Below are positions 56,816 to 64,000 of a stretch of 64,000 nt of DNA, in pieces; position 1 is the first letter of the stretch; every line of letters starts with the position of its first letter. This DNA comes from Sporosarcina luteola (GTDB lineage Bacteria; Bacillota; Bacilli; Bacillales_A; Planococcaceae): positions 1 to 64,000 of the forward strand of contig NZ_JAMBOK010000003.1 in assembly GCF_023715585.1 (NCBI RefSeq), in the 5' to 3' direction. The position numbers and the translations under genes are program-made. The notes beneath the pieces are model-generated. The model was not told where the DNA came from, ran no database searches, and saw nothing but the letters and a program-made list of their open reading frames with translations.

Positions 56816-57385
56816 ATGTCACTTATCGGAAAAGAAATACTACCATTTAAAGCGCAAGCTTACCATAGCGGTACAGGTGAGTTCATCGAGGTAACTGATG
56901 AGAATCTAAAAGGGAAATGGAGCATTGTATGCTTCTACCCAGCAGACTTCACGTTTGTTTGCCCGACTGAACTTGGAGACCTTCAAGATCAATACGCAAC
57001 TCTAAAAGAGCTTGGCGCTGAAGTTTATTCCGTTTCTACGGACACGCACTTCACGCATAAAGCTTGGCACGATCACTCCGAGACAATCAGCAAGCTTGAG
57101 TACATCATGATCGGTGACCCTTCACAAACGATCTCACGCAACTTCGATGTATTGGACGAGGAGTCCGGTCTAGCGGATCGCGGTACGTTCATCATCGATC
57201 CAGACGGCGTTGTTCAAACAGTTGAAATCAATGCTGGCGGAATCGGCCGCGACGCAAGCACGCTTGTCGACAAAATCAAAGCTGCACAATATGTACGCAA
57301 CAATCCAGGCGAAGTTTGCCCGGCAAAATGGAAAGAGGGCGAAGAAACCCTTAAACCTAGCCTTGACCTTGTAGGTAAAATTTAA
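56816..57385 (+). CDS. ahpC: alkyl hydroperoxide reductase peroxiredoxin AhpC
   Basis: 189 residues, typical 2-Cys peroxiredoxin. Peroxidatic Cys in [16 protein letters not shown] (about 49), resolving Cys in [20 protein letters not shown] (about 168). It reduces peroxides and is recycled by AhpF downstream. ATG 56816 follows [22 protein letters not shown] is the conserved start. Codon bias indicates high expression. Confidence 0.96.
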   Translation: MSLIGKEILPFKAQAYHSGTGEFIEVTDENLKGKWSIVCFYPADFTFVCPTELGDLQDQYATLKELGAEVYSVSTDTHFTHKAWHDHSETISKLEYIMIGDPSQTISRNFDVLDEESGLADRGTFIIDPDGVVQTVEINAGGIGRDASTLVDKIKAAQYVRNNPGEVCPAKWKEGEETLKPSLDLVGKI

Positions 57386-57406
57386 TTTTACGATAGCAGG
57401 AAAATC

Positions 57407-57449
57407 GGGAGCGGCCCCCTTCCTTTCGGGGAAAGGGGCTCCCTTTATA
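57407..57449 (+). terminator. terminator or attenuator after ahpC
   Basis: GGGAGC ... CCCCTTCC ... GGAAAGGGG ... CTCCC followed by TTTATAT. Read-through to ahpF is expected at lower level. Confidence 0.7.
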
Positions 57450-57472
57450 TTATAAAAGTTTTCGGCTGATGT

Positions 57473-57519
57473 CTTAGATGTTGCATCGAATCATCAATTT
57501 TATCGATGCAACATCTAAG
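57473..57519. repeat. 17-bp perfect inverted repeat between ahpC and ahpF
   Basis: CTTAGATGTTGCATCGA (57473-57489) and its exact complement TCGATGCAACATCTAAG (57503-57519), 13-base loop, no T tract on either strand. It is not a normal terminator. Function unknown. Confidence 0.9.
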
Positions 57520-57571
57520 GCAATCATGCCGAGTTTTCTATGTGAAAAATACAAGTTAAGGAGTAGATTAC

Positions 57572-59101
57572 ATGATTTTAGATGCAGATATAAAACAACA
57601 ATTAGCCCAATATCTAGAGTTGATGGAAGGCGATGTACTACTTAAAGTGAGTGTTGGGGAAGATAAGGTGTCTCGTGAAATGGCGGAACTTGTGGATGAA
57701 CTGGCGACAATGTCATCTCGCATTAAAGTGGAGCATGCGGACTTGGAAAGAACGCCGAGCTTCAGCGTCAACCGCATCGGGGAGGATACAGGTGTTACTT
57801 TTGCAGGCATTCCTCTTGGGCATGAATTCACATCATTGGTTCTTGCTTTATTGCAAGTGAGCGGCAGAGCTCCAAAAGTGGATCAAAAAGTGATTGATCA
57901 AGTGAAAAACATTAAGGACGAGCTCCACTTTGAATCGTATATCAGTTTGAGCTGTCAAAACTGTCCTGAAGTTGTACAGGCACTGAACCTCATGAGCGTG
58001 TTGAACCCGAACATTACGCACACGATGATCGACGGCGCGGCGTTTAAAGAAGAAGTGGAGAGCAAAAATATCCTTGCTGTCCCGACGGTATACCTCAATG
58101 GTGAACCGTTCACGAACGGCCGTAAGACGATCGAAGAGATCCTTGCTGAACTTGGAAGCGGCCCTGATGCATCTGAGTTTGCTGATAAAGATCCGTATGA
58201 CGTGCTTGTTGTCGGCGGCGGTCCGGCGGGTGCGAGTGCGGCGATTTACGCGGCTCGTAAAGGGATCCGCACAGGAATTGTTGCGGAGCGCTTCGGCGGT
58301 CAGATTTTGGATACGGCTGCAATCGAGAACTTCATTAGCGTAAATCGCACGGAAGGTCCTAAACTAGCTGCTAGCCTTGAAGAGCACGTGAAAGAGTATA
58401 ATATCGATGTGATGAACTTGGTGCGTGCGAAGCGTTTGGAGAAGAAAGACCTTATTGAGATCGAATTGGAAAACGGTGCTGTTCTTAAGAGTAAATCCGT
58501 CATCCTTTCAACGGGTGCTCGCTGGCGTAATATTGGTGTTCCTGGCGAGGCGGAATTCAGGAATAAAGGCGTTGCATATTGCCCTCACTGTGACGGTCCT
58601 TTATTCGAAGGAAAAGATGTTGCGGTCGTCGGCGGCGGGAACTCCGGTGTCGAGGCGGCGATTGACCTTGCTGGGATCGTCAACCATGTGACTGTGCTTG
58701 AATTCAACGACGAGTTGAAAGCCGATGACGTCTTGCAAAAGCGTCTGCACAGCTTGCCGAATGTCACTGTCGTTACAAATGCCCAAACGAAAGAGATTAC
58801 TGGTACGGATAAAGTGAACGGTATCACTTACGTTGACCGTGAATCAGGCGAAGAAAAGCATGTTGAACTAGCCGGCGTATTCGTCCAGATTGGTCTTGTC
58901 CCGAATACAGACTGGTTGGGTGACGTGGTTGAGCGCAATAGATTCGGCGAAATCCTCGTCGACAAGCGCGGCGCAACGAACGTTCCTGGCGTATTCGCTG
59001 CGGGAGACTGCACGGATAGCCCGTTCAAGCAGATCATCATTTCCATGGGTTCAGGCGCGACGGCTTCGTTAGGTGCGTTTGACTATCTCGTCCGGAATTA
59101 A
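57572..59101 (+). CDS. ahpF: alkyl hydroperoxide reductase flavoprotein AhpF
   Basis: 509 residues. An N-terminal double thioredoxin-fold domain has the active Cys pair in [12 protein letters not shown] (about 129-132). A thioredoxin-reductase-like part follows, with FAD motif [19 protein letters not shown], redox CPHC in [14 protein letters not shown] motif [17 protein letters not shown] and C-terminal [14 protein letters not shown]. It transfers electrons from NADH to AhpC. RBS TTAAGGAG before ATG 57572. Confidence 0.96.
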   Translation: MILDADIKQQLAQYLELMEGDVLLKVSVGEDKVSREMAELVDELATMSSRIKVEHADLERTPSFSVNRIGEDTGVTFAGIPLGHEFTSLVLALLQVSGRAPKVDQKVIDQVKNIKDELHFESYISLSCQNCPEVVQALNLMSVLNPNITHTMIDGAAFKEEVESKNILAVPTVYLNGEPFTNGRKTIEEILAELGSGPDASEFADKDPYDVLVVGGGPAGASAAIYAARKGIRTGIVAERFGGQILDTAAIENFISVNRTEGPKLAASLEEHVKEYNIDVMNLVRAKRLEKKDLIEIELENGAVLKSKSVILSTGARWRNIGVPGEAEFRNKGVAYCPHCDGPLFEGKDVAVVGGGNSGVEAAIDLAGIVNHVTVLEFNDELKADDVLQKRLHSLPNVTVVTNAQTKEITGTDKVNGITYVDRESGEEKHVELAGVFVQIGLVPNTDWLGDVVERNRFGEILVDKRGATNVPGVFAAGDCTDSPFKQIIISMGSGATASLGAFDYLVRN

Positions 59102-59127
59102 GTAAGGAATATCAATAGACTGAAGAG

Positions 59128-59160
59128 GAACAGGCCATTCGTATGGACCTGTTCTTTTTT
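59128..59160 (+). terminator. terminator of ahpF
   Basis: GAACAGG ... CCTGTTC followed by TTTTTT, 27 bases after the stop. Confidence 0.88.
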
Positions 59161-59311
59161 CATGTGTTGAGTGGGAATTCCTGCTTGGTTTGTTGTCAAT
59201 AAACACCAATTTGAGTGGTCGGTAAGGGCTCTTTTTCCTGATTTTCGTTTATTGCACGGAAAAGAGTGAATTGTATAGATGTCAATACTTTACTGGAGGG
59301 AGCGTGTGGAC

Positions 59312-59935
59312 ATGAGAAAGTTGTTATGGATCACGATGATTCTCACCTGTGCTTTTATTTTCGCAGCATGCGCCGATGGGAAGGATGACTCGGCCGCTAC
59401 GGGAACAGAAGGTGCAAAGGACGGTGCGGTCAATAAGGAGAATACGACCGATCCGGCTGAATTGGATTTAGTCGAAGACGATAAATTGCCGTCCCTTACT
59501 GTCAACCTGATGGATGGCAACGGAAAACCGGTGGGAACGGCAGAATTGACCGAGGAAGAGGACGCATTGAGGATTATGGTGGAAGCAGAGAATTTGCCTG
59601 AAGGCACTCACGGTTTTCATTTCCACGAAAAAGGGGTATGTGAAGCGCCTGACTTTGAATCGGCAGGCGGGCATTTCAATCCGACGGGTGCAAGCCATGG
59701 ACTCGACCATGAAGAAGGACCGCATGCCGGTGACTTGCCGAACCTTGAAGTTGGTCCCGATGGAACTGTGAAGGAAGAATTCTTTGTTGAAAACCTGACA
59801 CTATTAGCTGGAGAGGAAAACTCACTATACCATGAAGGCGGTACATCCCTGATCATCCATGCGGAAGCTGATGATGGGAAAACCCAGCCATCCGGCAACT
59901 CCGGTGACCGCATCGCATGTGGCGTAGTGGAATAA
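59312..59935 (+). CDS. Cu/Zn superoxide dismutase-like lipoprotein (SodC/YojM-like)
   Basis: 207 residues. Lipoprotein signal MRKLLWITMILTCAFIFAAC (Cys 20), an acidic linker, then the Cu/Zn SOD fold. Metal ligands are visible: HFH in GTHGFHFHEKGVCE, His in GGHFNPTGASHG, HEEGPHAGDLPN, and His in SLIIHAEADD. The disulfide Cys pair (GVCE, IACG) is present. It removes superoxide at the outer membrane face, although the B. subtilis homologue is reported to be poorly active. ATG 59312 is used; GTG 59306 is closer to GGAGGG and cannot be excluded. Confidence 0.88.
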   Translation: MRKLLWITMILTCAFIFAACADGKDDSAATGTEGAKDGAVNKENTTDPAELDLVEDDKLPSLTVNLMDGNGKPVGTAELTEEEDALRIMVEAENLPEGTHGFHFHEKGVCEAPDFESAGGHFNPTGASHGLDHEEGPHAGDLPNLEVGPDGTVKEEFFVENLTLLAGEENSLYHEGGTSLIIHAEADDGKTQPSGNSGDRIACGVVE

Positions 59936-59977
59936 AGTCTACGTAAACTTTTAGTCGGTATTTTTCAGAATATTTCC

Positions 59978-60123
59978 GGTGACTGTGCAGCACACTATTC
60001 AGACAATGCACTACAATTGCATAAAATAAAACGAGAAGCCAACGTTATCAAGATTTCGTTGGCTTCTTTCTGTATTTATATTAGTTTTATTGAATTGTCA
60101 TAAATGTGTGTTGCACAGGCACC
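59978..60123 (+). repeat. 146-bp palindromic intergenic element, copy 7
   Basis: Left end GGTGACTGTGC (one change), right end GCACAGGCACC; stem GAAGCCAACG/CGTTGGCTTC. Starts 43 bases after the SodC stop and lies 30 bases before the stop of the convergent membrane protein gene. Confidence 0.9.
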
Positions 60124-60153
60124 AATAAGGGGACACCACTGAGAGGGCGCCGC

Positions 60154-60711
60154 TTAGAGAATTGGTTTGATTTTGCGGAGGATGAAGAGGCTGAGTTCCG
60201 TCCAGATCAGGCTGTAGAGCAGGGAGAAGGTGAAGATCAGGAGCAAGGTGAGCGGGTTGATAGTAGACGAGACGGTTGGGCCGAGTACAGGAAAGCCTAG
60301 TGTGTATAGGGGAATGCAGATGCCGATCGTTAATAGAAGACCGTTTGTCAGGATTACTTCTAAACGCTTATTCAGTTTTCGGAGCGTCCATCCTAACCCA
60401 AGGCCGAGTAATCCGGTTGTGAAAGGGAAGACGATCAATTCGCTTGGCTGCATTATGACCAACAAGAGAATCGTGACAGTGTAAGCGAAGACGGCGGAGC
60501 GCAAGGATAGTAAGCCGGCGATCATGATTGGGACAGTGGCAAAGGGGCTGATGGCAAACCCGATTGGGGGCAGCAATCCGCCGGCTGATTGCAGAATGGC
60601 CGTGAGTGCAGCCATTAATGCCAAGAACAGCAGCTTTTTTGTCGGATGCCATCGATTGAGAATCCGGTGGATATAATGCGGATGCGACGGAAGTGTTTTT
60701 GTGTAATGCAT
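60154..60711 (-). CDS. uncharacterised membrane protein, possible ECF S component
   Basis: 185 residues with a short basic N terminus and about five hydrophobic segments: LLFLALMAALTAILQSAGGLLPPIG, ATVPIMIAGLLSLRSAVFAYTVTILLLVIM, FPFTTGLLGLGLGW and two late helices. Size and the LALMAALTAIL opening recall substrate-binding S components of ECF importers, but I do not recognise a specific family. ATG 60711 follows AAAGGAGAG. Confidence 0.55.
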   Translation of the reverse strand: MHYTKTLPSHPHYIHRILNRWHPTKKLLFLALMAALTAILQSAGGLLPPIGFAISPFATVPIMIAGLLSLRSAVFAYTVTILLLVIMQPSELIVFPFTTGLLGLGLGWTLRKLNKRLEVILTNGLLLTIGICIPLYTLGFPVLGPTVSSTINPLTLLLIFTFSLLYSLIWTELSLFILRKIKPIL

Positions 60712-60891
60712 GGTCTCTCTCCTTTAGTAAGCAAGCCTTTCTCTATGGTATTGAAAACGGCTGATTTCCGTGCGGGTTTTGGGTACCGGAAATCTGAACG
60801 TAATAATTGGGAAAATTATGTTATTCTATATAAAAGCGGTCTAGCCACTTTTTACAAGAGTTGTTATTGCTATTGAAAAGGAGCGGATATC

Positions 60892-61425
60892 ATGACATTT
60901 CCCGAATTACAAACAGACCGACTTCATCTTGTAGAGGTCACAATGGAGCATGCCCAAGGGATATTCGAGAATTTTTCAAATCCAGCGGTCCTCCAATATT
61001 ATGGAATGGATCCGATGACTGAATTGGCGCAGGCGGAAAAGCTGGTAGAGCATTTTAGGAATTCCTTTTTAACAAGTCACAGCATTCGATGGGCGATGAT
61101 TCAGAAGGAGGACAACCGTTTTGCTGGTACGATCGGCTTGAATAACCTCTCGAAAGGAATGAAACGGGCGGAAGTTGGTTTTGAGATCCACCCGGACTTT
61201 TGGCGAACCGGAATGACATCGGAGGCATTGAAGAGTGTATTGGACTATTCTTTCTCAGAGTTGGGTCTGCATCGATTGGGAGCTGTGACATTCTTGGACA
61301 ATGTGGCTTCCATTAATTTATTAAAAAAGCATGGATTTGTACAAGAGGGAATCCTTCGTAGCTATCTTTTCCAAAACGGGCAATCGCATGATGCGCGGGT
61401 GTTTTCGGTTTTGAAAAATCAATGA
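60892..61425 (+). CDS. GNAT acetyltransferase (RimJ/RimL type)
   Basis: 177 residues. Starts with the RimJ/L-style LQTDRLHLVEVTMEHA. The core has AEVGFEIHPDFWRTGMTSEALKSVLDYSF (acetyl-CoA loop around residue 105) and NVASINLLKKHGFVQEGILR near the end. It may acetylate ribosomal protein N termini or small amines; the target is unknown. RBS AAAGGAGCG. Confidence 0.88.
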   Translation: MTFPELQTDRLHLVEVTMEHAQGIFENFSNPAVLQYYGMDPMTELAQAEKLVEHFRNSFLTSHSIRWAMIQKEDNRFAGTIGLNNLSKGMKRAEVGFEIHPDFWRTGMTSEALKSVLDYSFSELGLHRLGAVTFLDNVASINLLKKHGFVQEGILRSYLFQNGQSHDARVFSVLKNQ

Positions 61426-61453
61426 GGGTGCCAATTAGAAGGGAGGAGGAAGT

Positions 61454-61960
61454 TTGAAAACGTTTTTTGCGTACAATTGGCAAGTGAGAGAGGATTGGTA
61501 TCACTGGTGTGAAGAGGTGGAGGAGGCTGAGCTGCTCCGAAAACGGACTGGTGGAGTAGGGAGTATTTTAGAGACATTGTTCCACATTATCGATGTGGAG
61601 TGGAGTTGGATCCGAATGTTGCAAGGCAAACCGGATTTACAGGAGAATTTTGAAGAGTTTAGGAGTCTGGCGAAAGTCCGGGAGCTCGATGCGCGGTTCA
61701 AGCCGGAAGTGGAGGCGTTTGTCGGGGATTGGGAGGAGAGCATGGAGCTTAACTTGCTGCAAGATACGATGTCTGATGGCCGAATTGAAAAAGATGCCTG
61801 GGGCGAGATCATGCGGCATATTATTGCACATGAAATTCATCATATTGGGCAGCTGTCCGTGTGGGCGAGGGAGATTGGGAAGAAGCCGGTTTCCGCTAAC
61901 GTGATCGGTCGGGGGCTGATTCCGCATACTATAAGGGAAAATGAAAAACATTTGTCTTAA
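61454..61960 (+). CDS. DinB family protein
   Basis: 168 residues, four-helix DinB fold. Metal-site histidines are visible in ETLFHIIDVEWSWI and in MRHIIAHEIHHIGQLSVW. Family members include bacillithiol-dependent transferases and damage-inducible proteins; the exact role is unknown. The start is TTG 61454 (MKTFFAYNWQVREDWY) just after GGGAGGAGG. Confidence 0.85.
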   Translation: MKTFFAYNWQVREDWYHWCEEVEEAELLRKRTGGVGSILETLFHIIDVEWSWIRMLQGKPDLQENFEEFRSLAKVRELDARFKPEVEAFVGDWEESMELNLLQDTMSDGRIEKDAWGEIMRHIIAHEIHHIGQLSVWAREIGKKPVSANVIGRGLIPHTIRENEKHLS

Positions 61961-62002
61961 GAAAATTAATTTCATCCCTATCCCAGTTACAACTTTTACA
62001 GA

Positions 62003-62043
62003 AAAAAGAAGTCAACCAGAACAATAGTTGGTTGACTTCTTTC
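62003..62043. terminator. bidirectional terminator, DinB gene / FMN-binding gene
   Basis: AAAAAAGAAGTCAACCA ... TGGTTGACTTCTTTCT. The stem sequence and following TTCTTTCT resemble the central hairpin of the 146-bp elements, without their ends. Confidence 0.85.
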
Positions 62044-62095
62044 TATACAAAACTAAAAGCTATGTGGGCATCGATTCAAATGCCCATTTATGCTG

Positions 62096-62572
62096 TTAGT
62101 CATTCAATTCTATCGTCTCATTGATGTCTGTCGACTCTGTACTTTTTCCTGTCATGCGTTTGTAGAAGAAAGCGATTTTCTTTGTGAAATTTCCAGTTTC
62201 CCAATATTCGACTGCTTCTGCTTTTACCTTTATCAAAATTATAGTAGGGTCATTGTAAGAGGTCTGCATTATTTTCTCATATGCTTTGCTCCATAATTCC
62301 TTTTTCTTGTTTAGATCCTCAACGACTTCCGCTCTTCCGCGTACGGAAACATAGGATTTTCCTGCGTATGCCACATTAACATCTTGCTCATGTAAAATTT
62401 CTTTGTATTTATTTGTCTCTTTTTTAGTGAAAAACCATAAGTCTCCGTCAAATTCCACTTCTTGTGTTTTCATAGGACGGGAAACAAGCCCTTCTTCAGA
62501 CAGCGTCGTTAGCATTGCTGTATCAACGTCTTTGATTAACTCTCTTACTGTTTCTATTTCTTCTTGTTTCAT
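62096..62572 (-). CDS. pyridoxamine 5'-phosphate oxidase-like (general stress protein 26 type) FMN-binding protein
   Basis: 158 residues. The split-barrel pattern AMLTTLSEEGLVSRPMKTQEVEFDGDLWFFTKKETNK, then VNVAYAGKSYVSVRGRAEVV and VKAEAVEYWE near the end, fits the GSP26 group of PNPOx-like proteins. It probably binds a flavin; substrate unknown. ATG 62572 follows GAGGTGATGGA. Confidence 0.85.
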   Translation of the reverse strand: MKQEEIETVRELIKDVDTAMLTTLSEEGLVSRPMKTQEVEFDGDLWFFTKKETNKYKEILHEQDVNVAYAGKSYVSVRGRAEVVEDLNKKKELWSKAYEKIMQTSYNDPTIILIKVKAEAVEYWETGNFTKKIAFFYKRMTGKSTESTDINETIELND

Positions 62573-62716
62573 TCCATCACCTCATTAATGTTATAGAAAT
62601 ACAATACCCTTTGCAGGAACTATTTATTCCTGTATGGGGAATCATGGTAAAAGCGGAAAGAGGTTAACAATACAATCCGGAGGGAAAAACAAATTACAAA
62701 AAGAAAGGAGCCGTGT

Positions 62717-63388
62717 ATGGATCAGATATTTTACATGATTTTTACCTTCGTTTATCTTGCTTTACTCATTTGGGGCTTAAAAGGTATGAATGCAGGAGAG
62801 TTCAGCAAATGGACGAGTGTGGTCTACTTAGTCGCTATCGCCTTACTTTACGACAACGGAATTTTAGCTACCGGTCACTGGATTGGAGAAGGAGCATTAC
62901 TAGAAAAATTAAATGCAGCAAGATTTTGGATTCATGCCATCGTTACACCATTATTAGTGATCTTCTCTATCGGAACATTACGCGAGATCGGCGTTACGTG
63001 GGCAATGAATACGTGGGTAACCGTTCTTTCCGTCCTCTACACCATAGCCGCGATTCTAATCGAAATCGTATTTGTAACCGCAGACCTTCAGCTACAAGTT
63101 GAAAAAGAATATGGGGTTGTCAGTTATTCATCCGCAGAACCGCAAAGTGGACCGCCGATTATGATTCTATTGATCACGTTTGCTATGCTCCTTGTCAGCG
63201 GGGTGCTGTGGAAGAAAACAGGATGGGCCGTGTTTTTCTTAGGCGTGGTACTTATGACAATCGGCGGTGCTGTCCCGTTTAATGTTGGAAGCAATGCCAT
63301 TACCAACTTGTTTGAACTGATAGTGTTGGCATCGCTGGTATGGACAAAGCGGAGGCTTATTCAGGGAGAGTTGTATGTGAAGAGATGA
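62717..63388 (+). CDS. uncharacterised seven-helix membrane protein
   Basis: 223 residues, about seven hydrophobic helices, N terminus MDQIFYMIFTFVYLALLIWGLKG. Distinct stretches are YDNGILATGHWIGEG, a conserved-looking ARFWIHAIVTPLL (His in a helix) and VPFNVGSNAITNLFEL. I do not recognise the family. The gene has RBS AAAGGAG and is probably monocistronic, ending at an element copy. Confidence 0.6.
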   Translation: MDQIFYMIFTFVYLALLIWGLKGMNAGEFSKWTSVVYLVAIALLYDNGILATGHWIGEGALLEKLNAARFWIHAIVTPLLVIFSIGTLREIGVTWAMNTWVTVLSVLYTIAAILIEIVFVTADLQLQVEKEYGVVSYSSAEPQSGPPIMILLITFAMLLVSGVLWKKTGWAVFFLGVVLMTIGGAVPFNVGSNAITNLFELIVLASLVWTKRRLIQGELYVKR

Positions 63389-63411
63389 TGATTTGAATTA
63401 AGATCCATATC

Positions 63412-63557
63412 GGTGCCTGTGCAGCAAACAAATCAGTTTATTAACTACAATTGAATAAAATAAATGAGTAAGCCAACCGAATCAAATGGTTATTGATTTA
63501 TTTCTGTATTTTTATCACTAGCAATGAATTGTCATAAATGTGTGATACACAGGCACC
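63412..63557 (+). repeat. 146-bp palindromic intergenic element, copy 8 (decayed stem)
   Basis: Ends GGTGCCTGTGC and CACAGGCACC intact; central stem degraded (TAAGCCAACC versus GGTTATTGATTTA). Starts 24 bases after the stop of the 62717 gene. The remaining 220 bases to 63776 show no gene. Confidence 0.85.
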
Positions 63558-63776
63558 GACAAAGCGGTTGGAGTCTTGTCCAATGTGCAAGGGTGGGATT
63601 CTTTTTGCACATATGTACCGTCTAAGCATGCTGTCATCGCGTGAAAAAGAGCAGCACTCTAAGTAGCGGACAACGGGTATAGATTAAATTCCAAACAAGA
63701 AGGAAAGTTTAAATAAACATTCAATTTATATAGAGGTGAGTGATTACTGCATTTCTATATCAGGAGGTTGTTAGGT

Positions 63777-64000
63777 ATGTCGAGAGAATTATGGTTGAAC
63801 CTGCCAGTGCATGATCCAGTACGGGCAAAGGCGTTTTATACCCAGCTAGGTTTTCGGTTGAATGAGCAGTATATGAGTCAAGACGGCTCATTCAGCTTGA
63901 TCATCGGAGACAATCACGTTGTTTTGATGCTCTTCCCGGAATCTAAGTTCCGCGATTTTGCGGGTAATGCTGTTGCGGATTCGGAGCAGGGCACTGAAGT
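63777..64000 (+). CDS. VOC (glyoxalase/dioxygenase fold) family protein, partial
   Basis: The first 74 codons are present and the gene runs off the right edge. MSRELWLNLPVHDPVRAKAFYTQLGFRLNEQYMS followed by SFSLIIGDNHVVLMLFPESKFRDF is the beta-alpha-beta start of VOC proteins of the YyaH/PhnB-like sort. Substrate unknown. RBS AGGAGG 11 bases before ATG 63777. Confidence 0.85.
   Translation, partial: MSRELWLNLPVHDPVRAKAFYTQLGFRLNEQYMSQDGSFSLIIGDNHVVLMLFPESKFRDFAGNAVADSEQGTE

Noticed and set aside
62003..62043. Ninth copy of the 146-bp element
   Set aside because: Only the central hairpin resembles it; the GGTGCCTGTGC ends and inner blocks are missing, so it is a plain terminator.
42629..63557. 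146-bp elements as insertion sequences with transposase
   Set aside because: Too short to code, no reading frame inside and no target duplication seen; treated as non-autonomous repeats or RNA elements.

Overview
The window looks like a chromosomal stretch from a spore-forming, low-to-medium GC Gram-positive of the Bacillales, most likely Planococcaceae (Sporosarcina-like). The basis is the gene order tsaE-tsaB-rimI-tsaD / ydiF / rex / tatA-tatC / CPBP protease / groES-groEL, which matches the Bacillus subtilis ydi-groE region apart from an absent moaC, together with strong AGGAGG-type ribosome binding sites, a CIRCE element, and TPP and purine riboswitches. The genus is inference.

Layout. 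1-471: end of an rRNA operon (23S 3' end, 5S, tRNA-Asp). 0.6-11.1 kb: conserved housekeeping block (t6A synthesis, ABC-F factor, Rex, Tat secretion, GroE), with a DnaA-box cluster between tsaD and ydiF and a tandem pair of about 123-bp palindromic repeats after groEL. 11.4-17.3 kb: a cupin gene, then a purine-riboswitch-controlled BMP-type nucleoside ABC transporter (nupNOPQ-like).

17.6-42.6 kb is the most interesting part. It reads as one catabolic island for collagen-derived, proline- and hydroxyproline-rich peptides. It has a multi-subunit D-hydroxyproline dehydrogenase (four genes in two transcription units), a hydroxyproline 2-epimerase, a cysteine-less paralogue of that epimerase, a pyrroline-hydroxycarboxylate deaminase, a 2-oxoglutarate semialdehyde dehydrogenase, an NhaC-type carrier, two M24 (Xaa-Pro type) peptidases, a Dpp/Opp peptide importer, a prolyl oligopeptidase and a YfcC-type carrier. 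It also encodes its own sigma-54 factor (rpoN/sigL) and a sigma-54 activator. I can read six -24/-12 promoters, one in front of each of six transcription units, so this looks like a self-contained sigma-54 regulon. The proposed flow is: peptides imported by Dpp, cleaved by the peptidases, hydroxyproline epimerised, oxidised, deaminated and oxidised to 2-oxoglutarate.

42.6-64 kb: accessory and stress genes. These are a transglutaminase-like lipoprotein, DUF2277, an MscS channel, two His-rich paralogous proteins with sigma-K-like -10 elements, a DsbA/FrnE-type oxidoreductase, a very acidic secreted repeat protein, a TPP-riboswitch thiamine salvage operon (tenA-thiM-thiD-thiE-thiW), a urea transporter, ahpC-ahpF under a PerR-type box, a Cu/Zn SOD-like lipoprotein, GNAT, DinB and FMN-binding proteins, two uncharacterised membrane proteins, and a VOC protein cut by the window end. 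This half carries eight copies of a 146-147 bp palindromic intergenic element. All eight are in the same orientation, each 20-49 bp after the stop codon of a plus-strand gene, and their central hairpins vary by paired changes. No copy is seen left of 42.6 kb.
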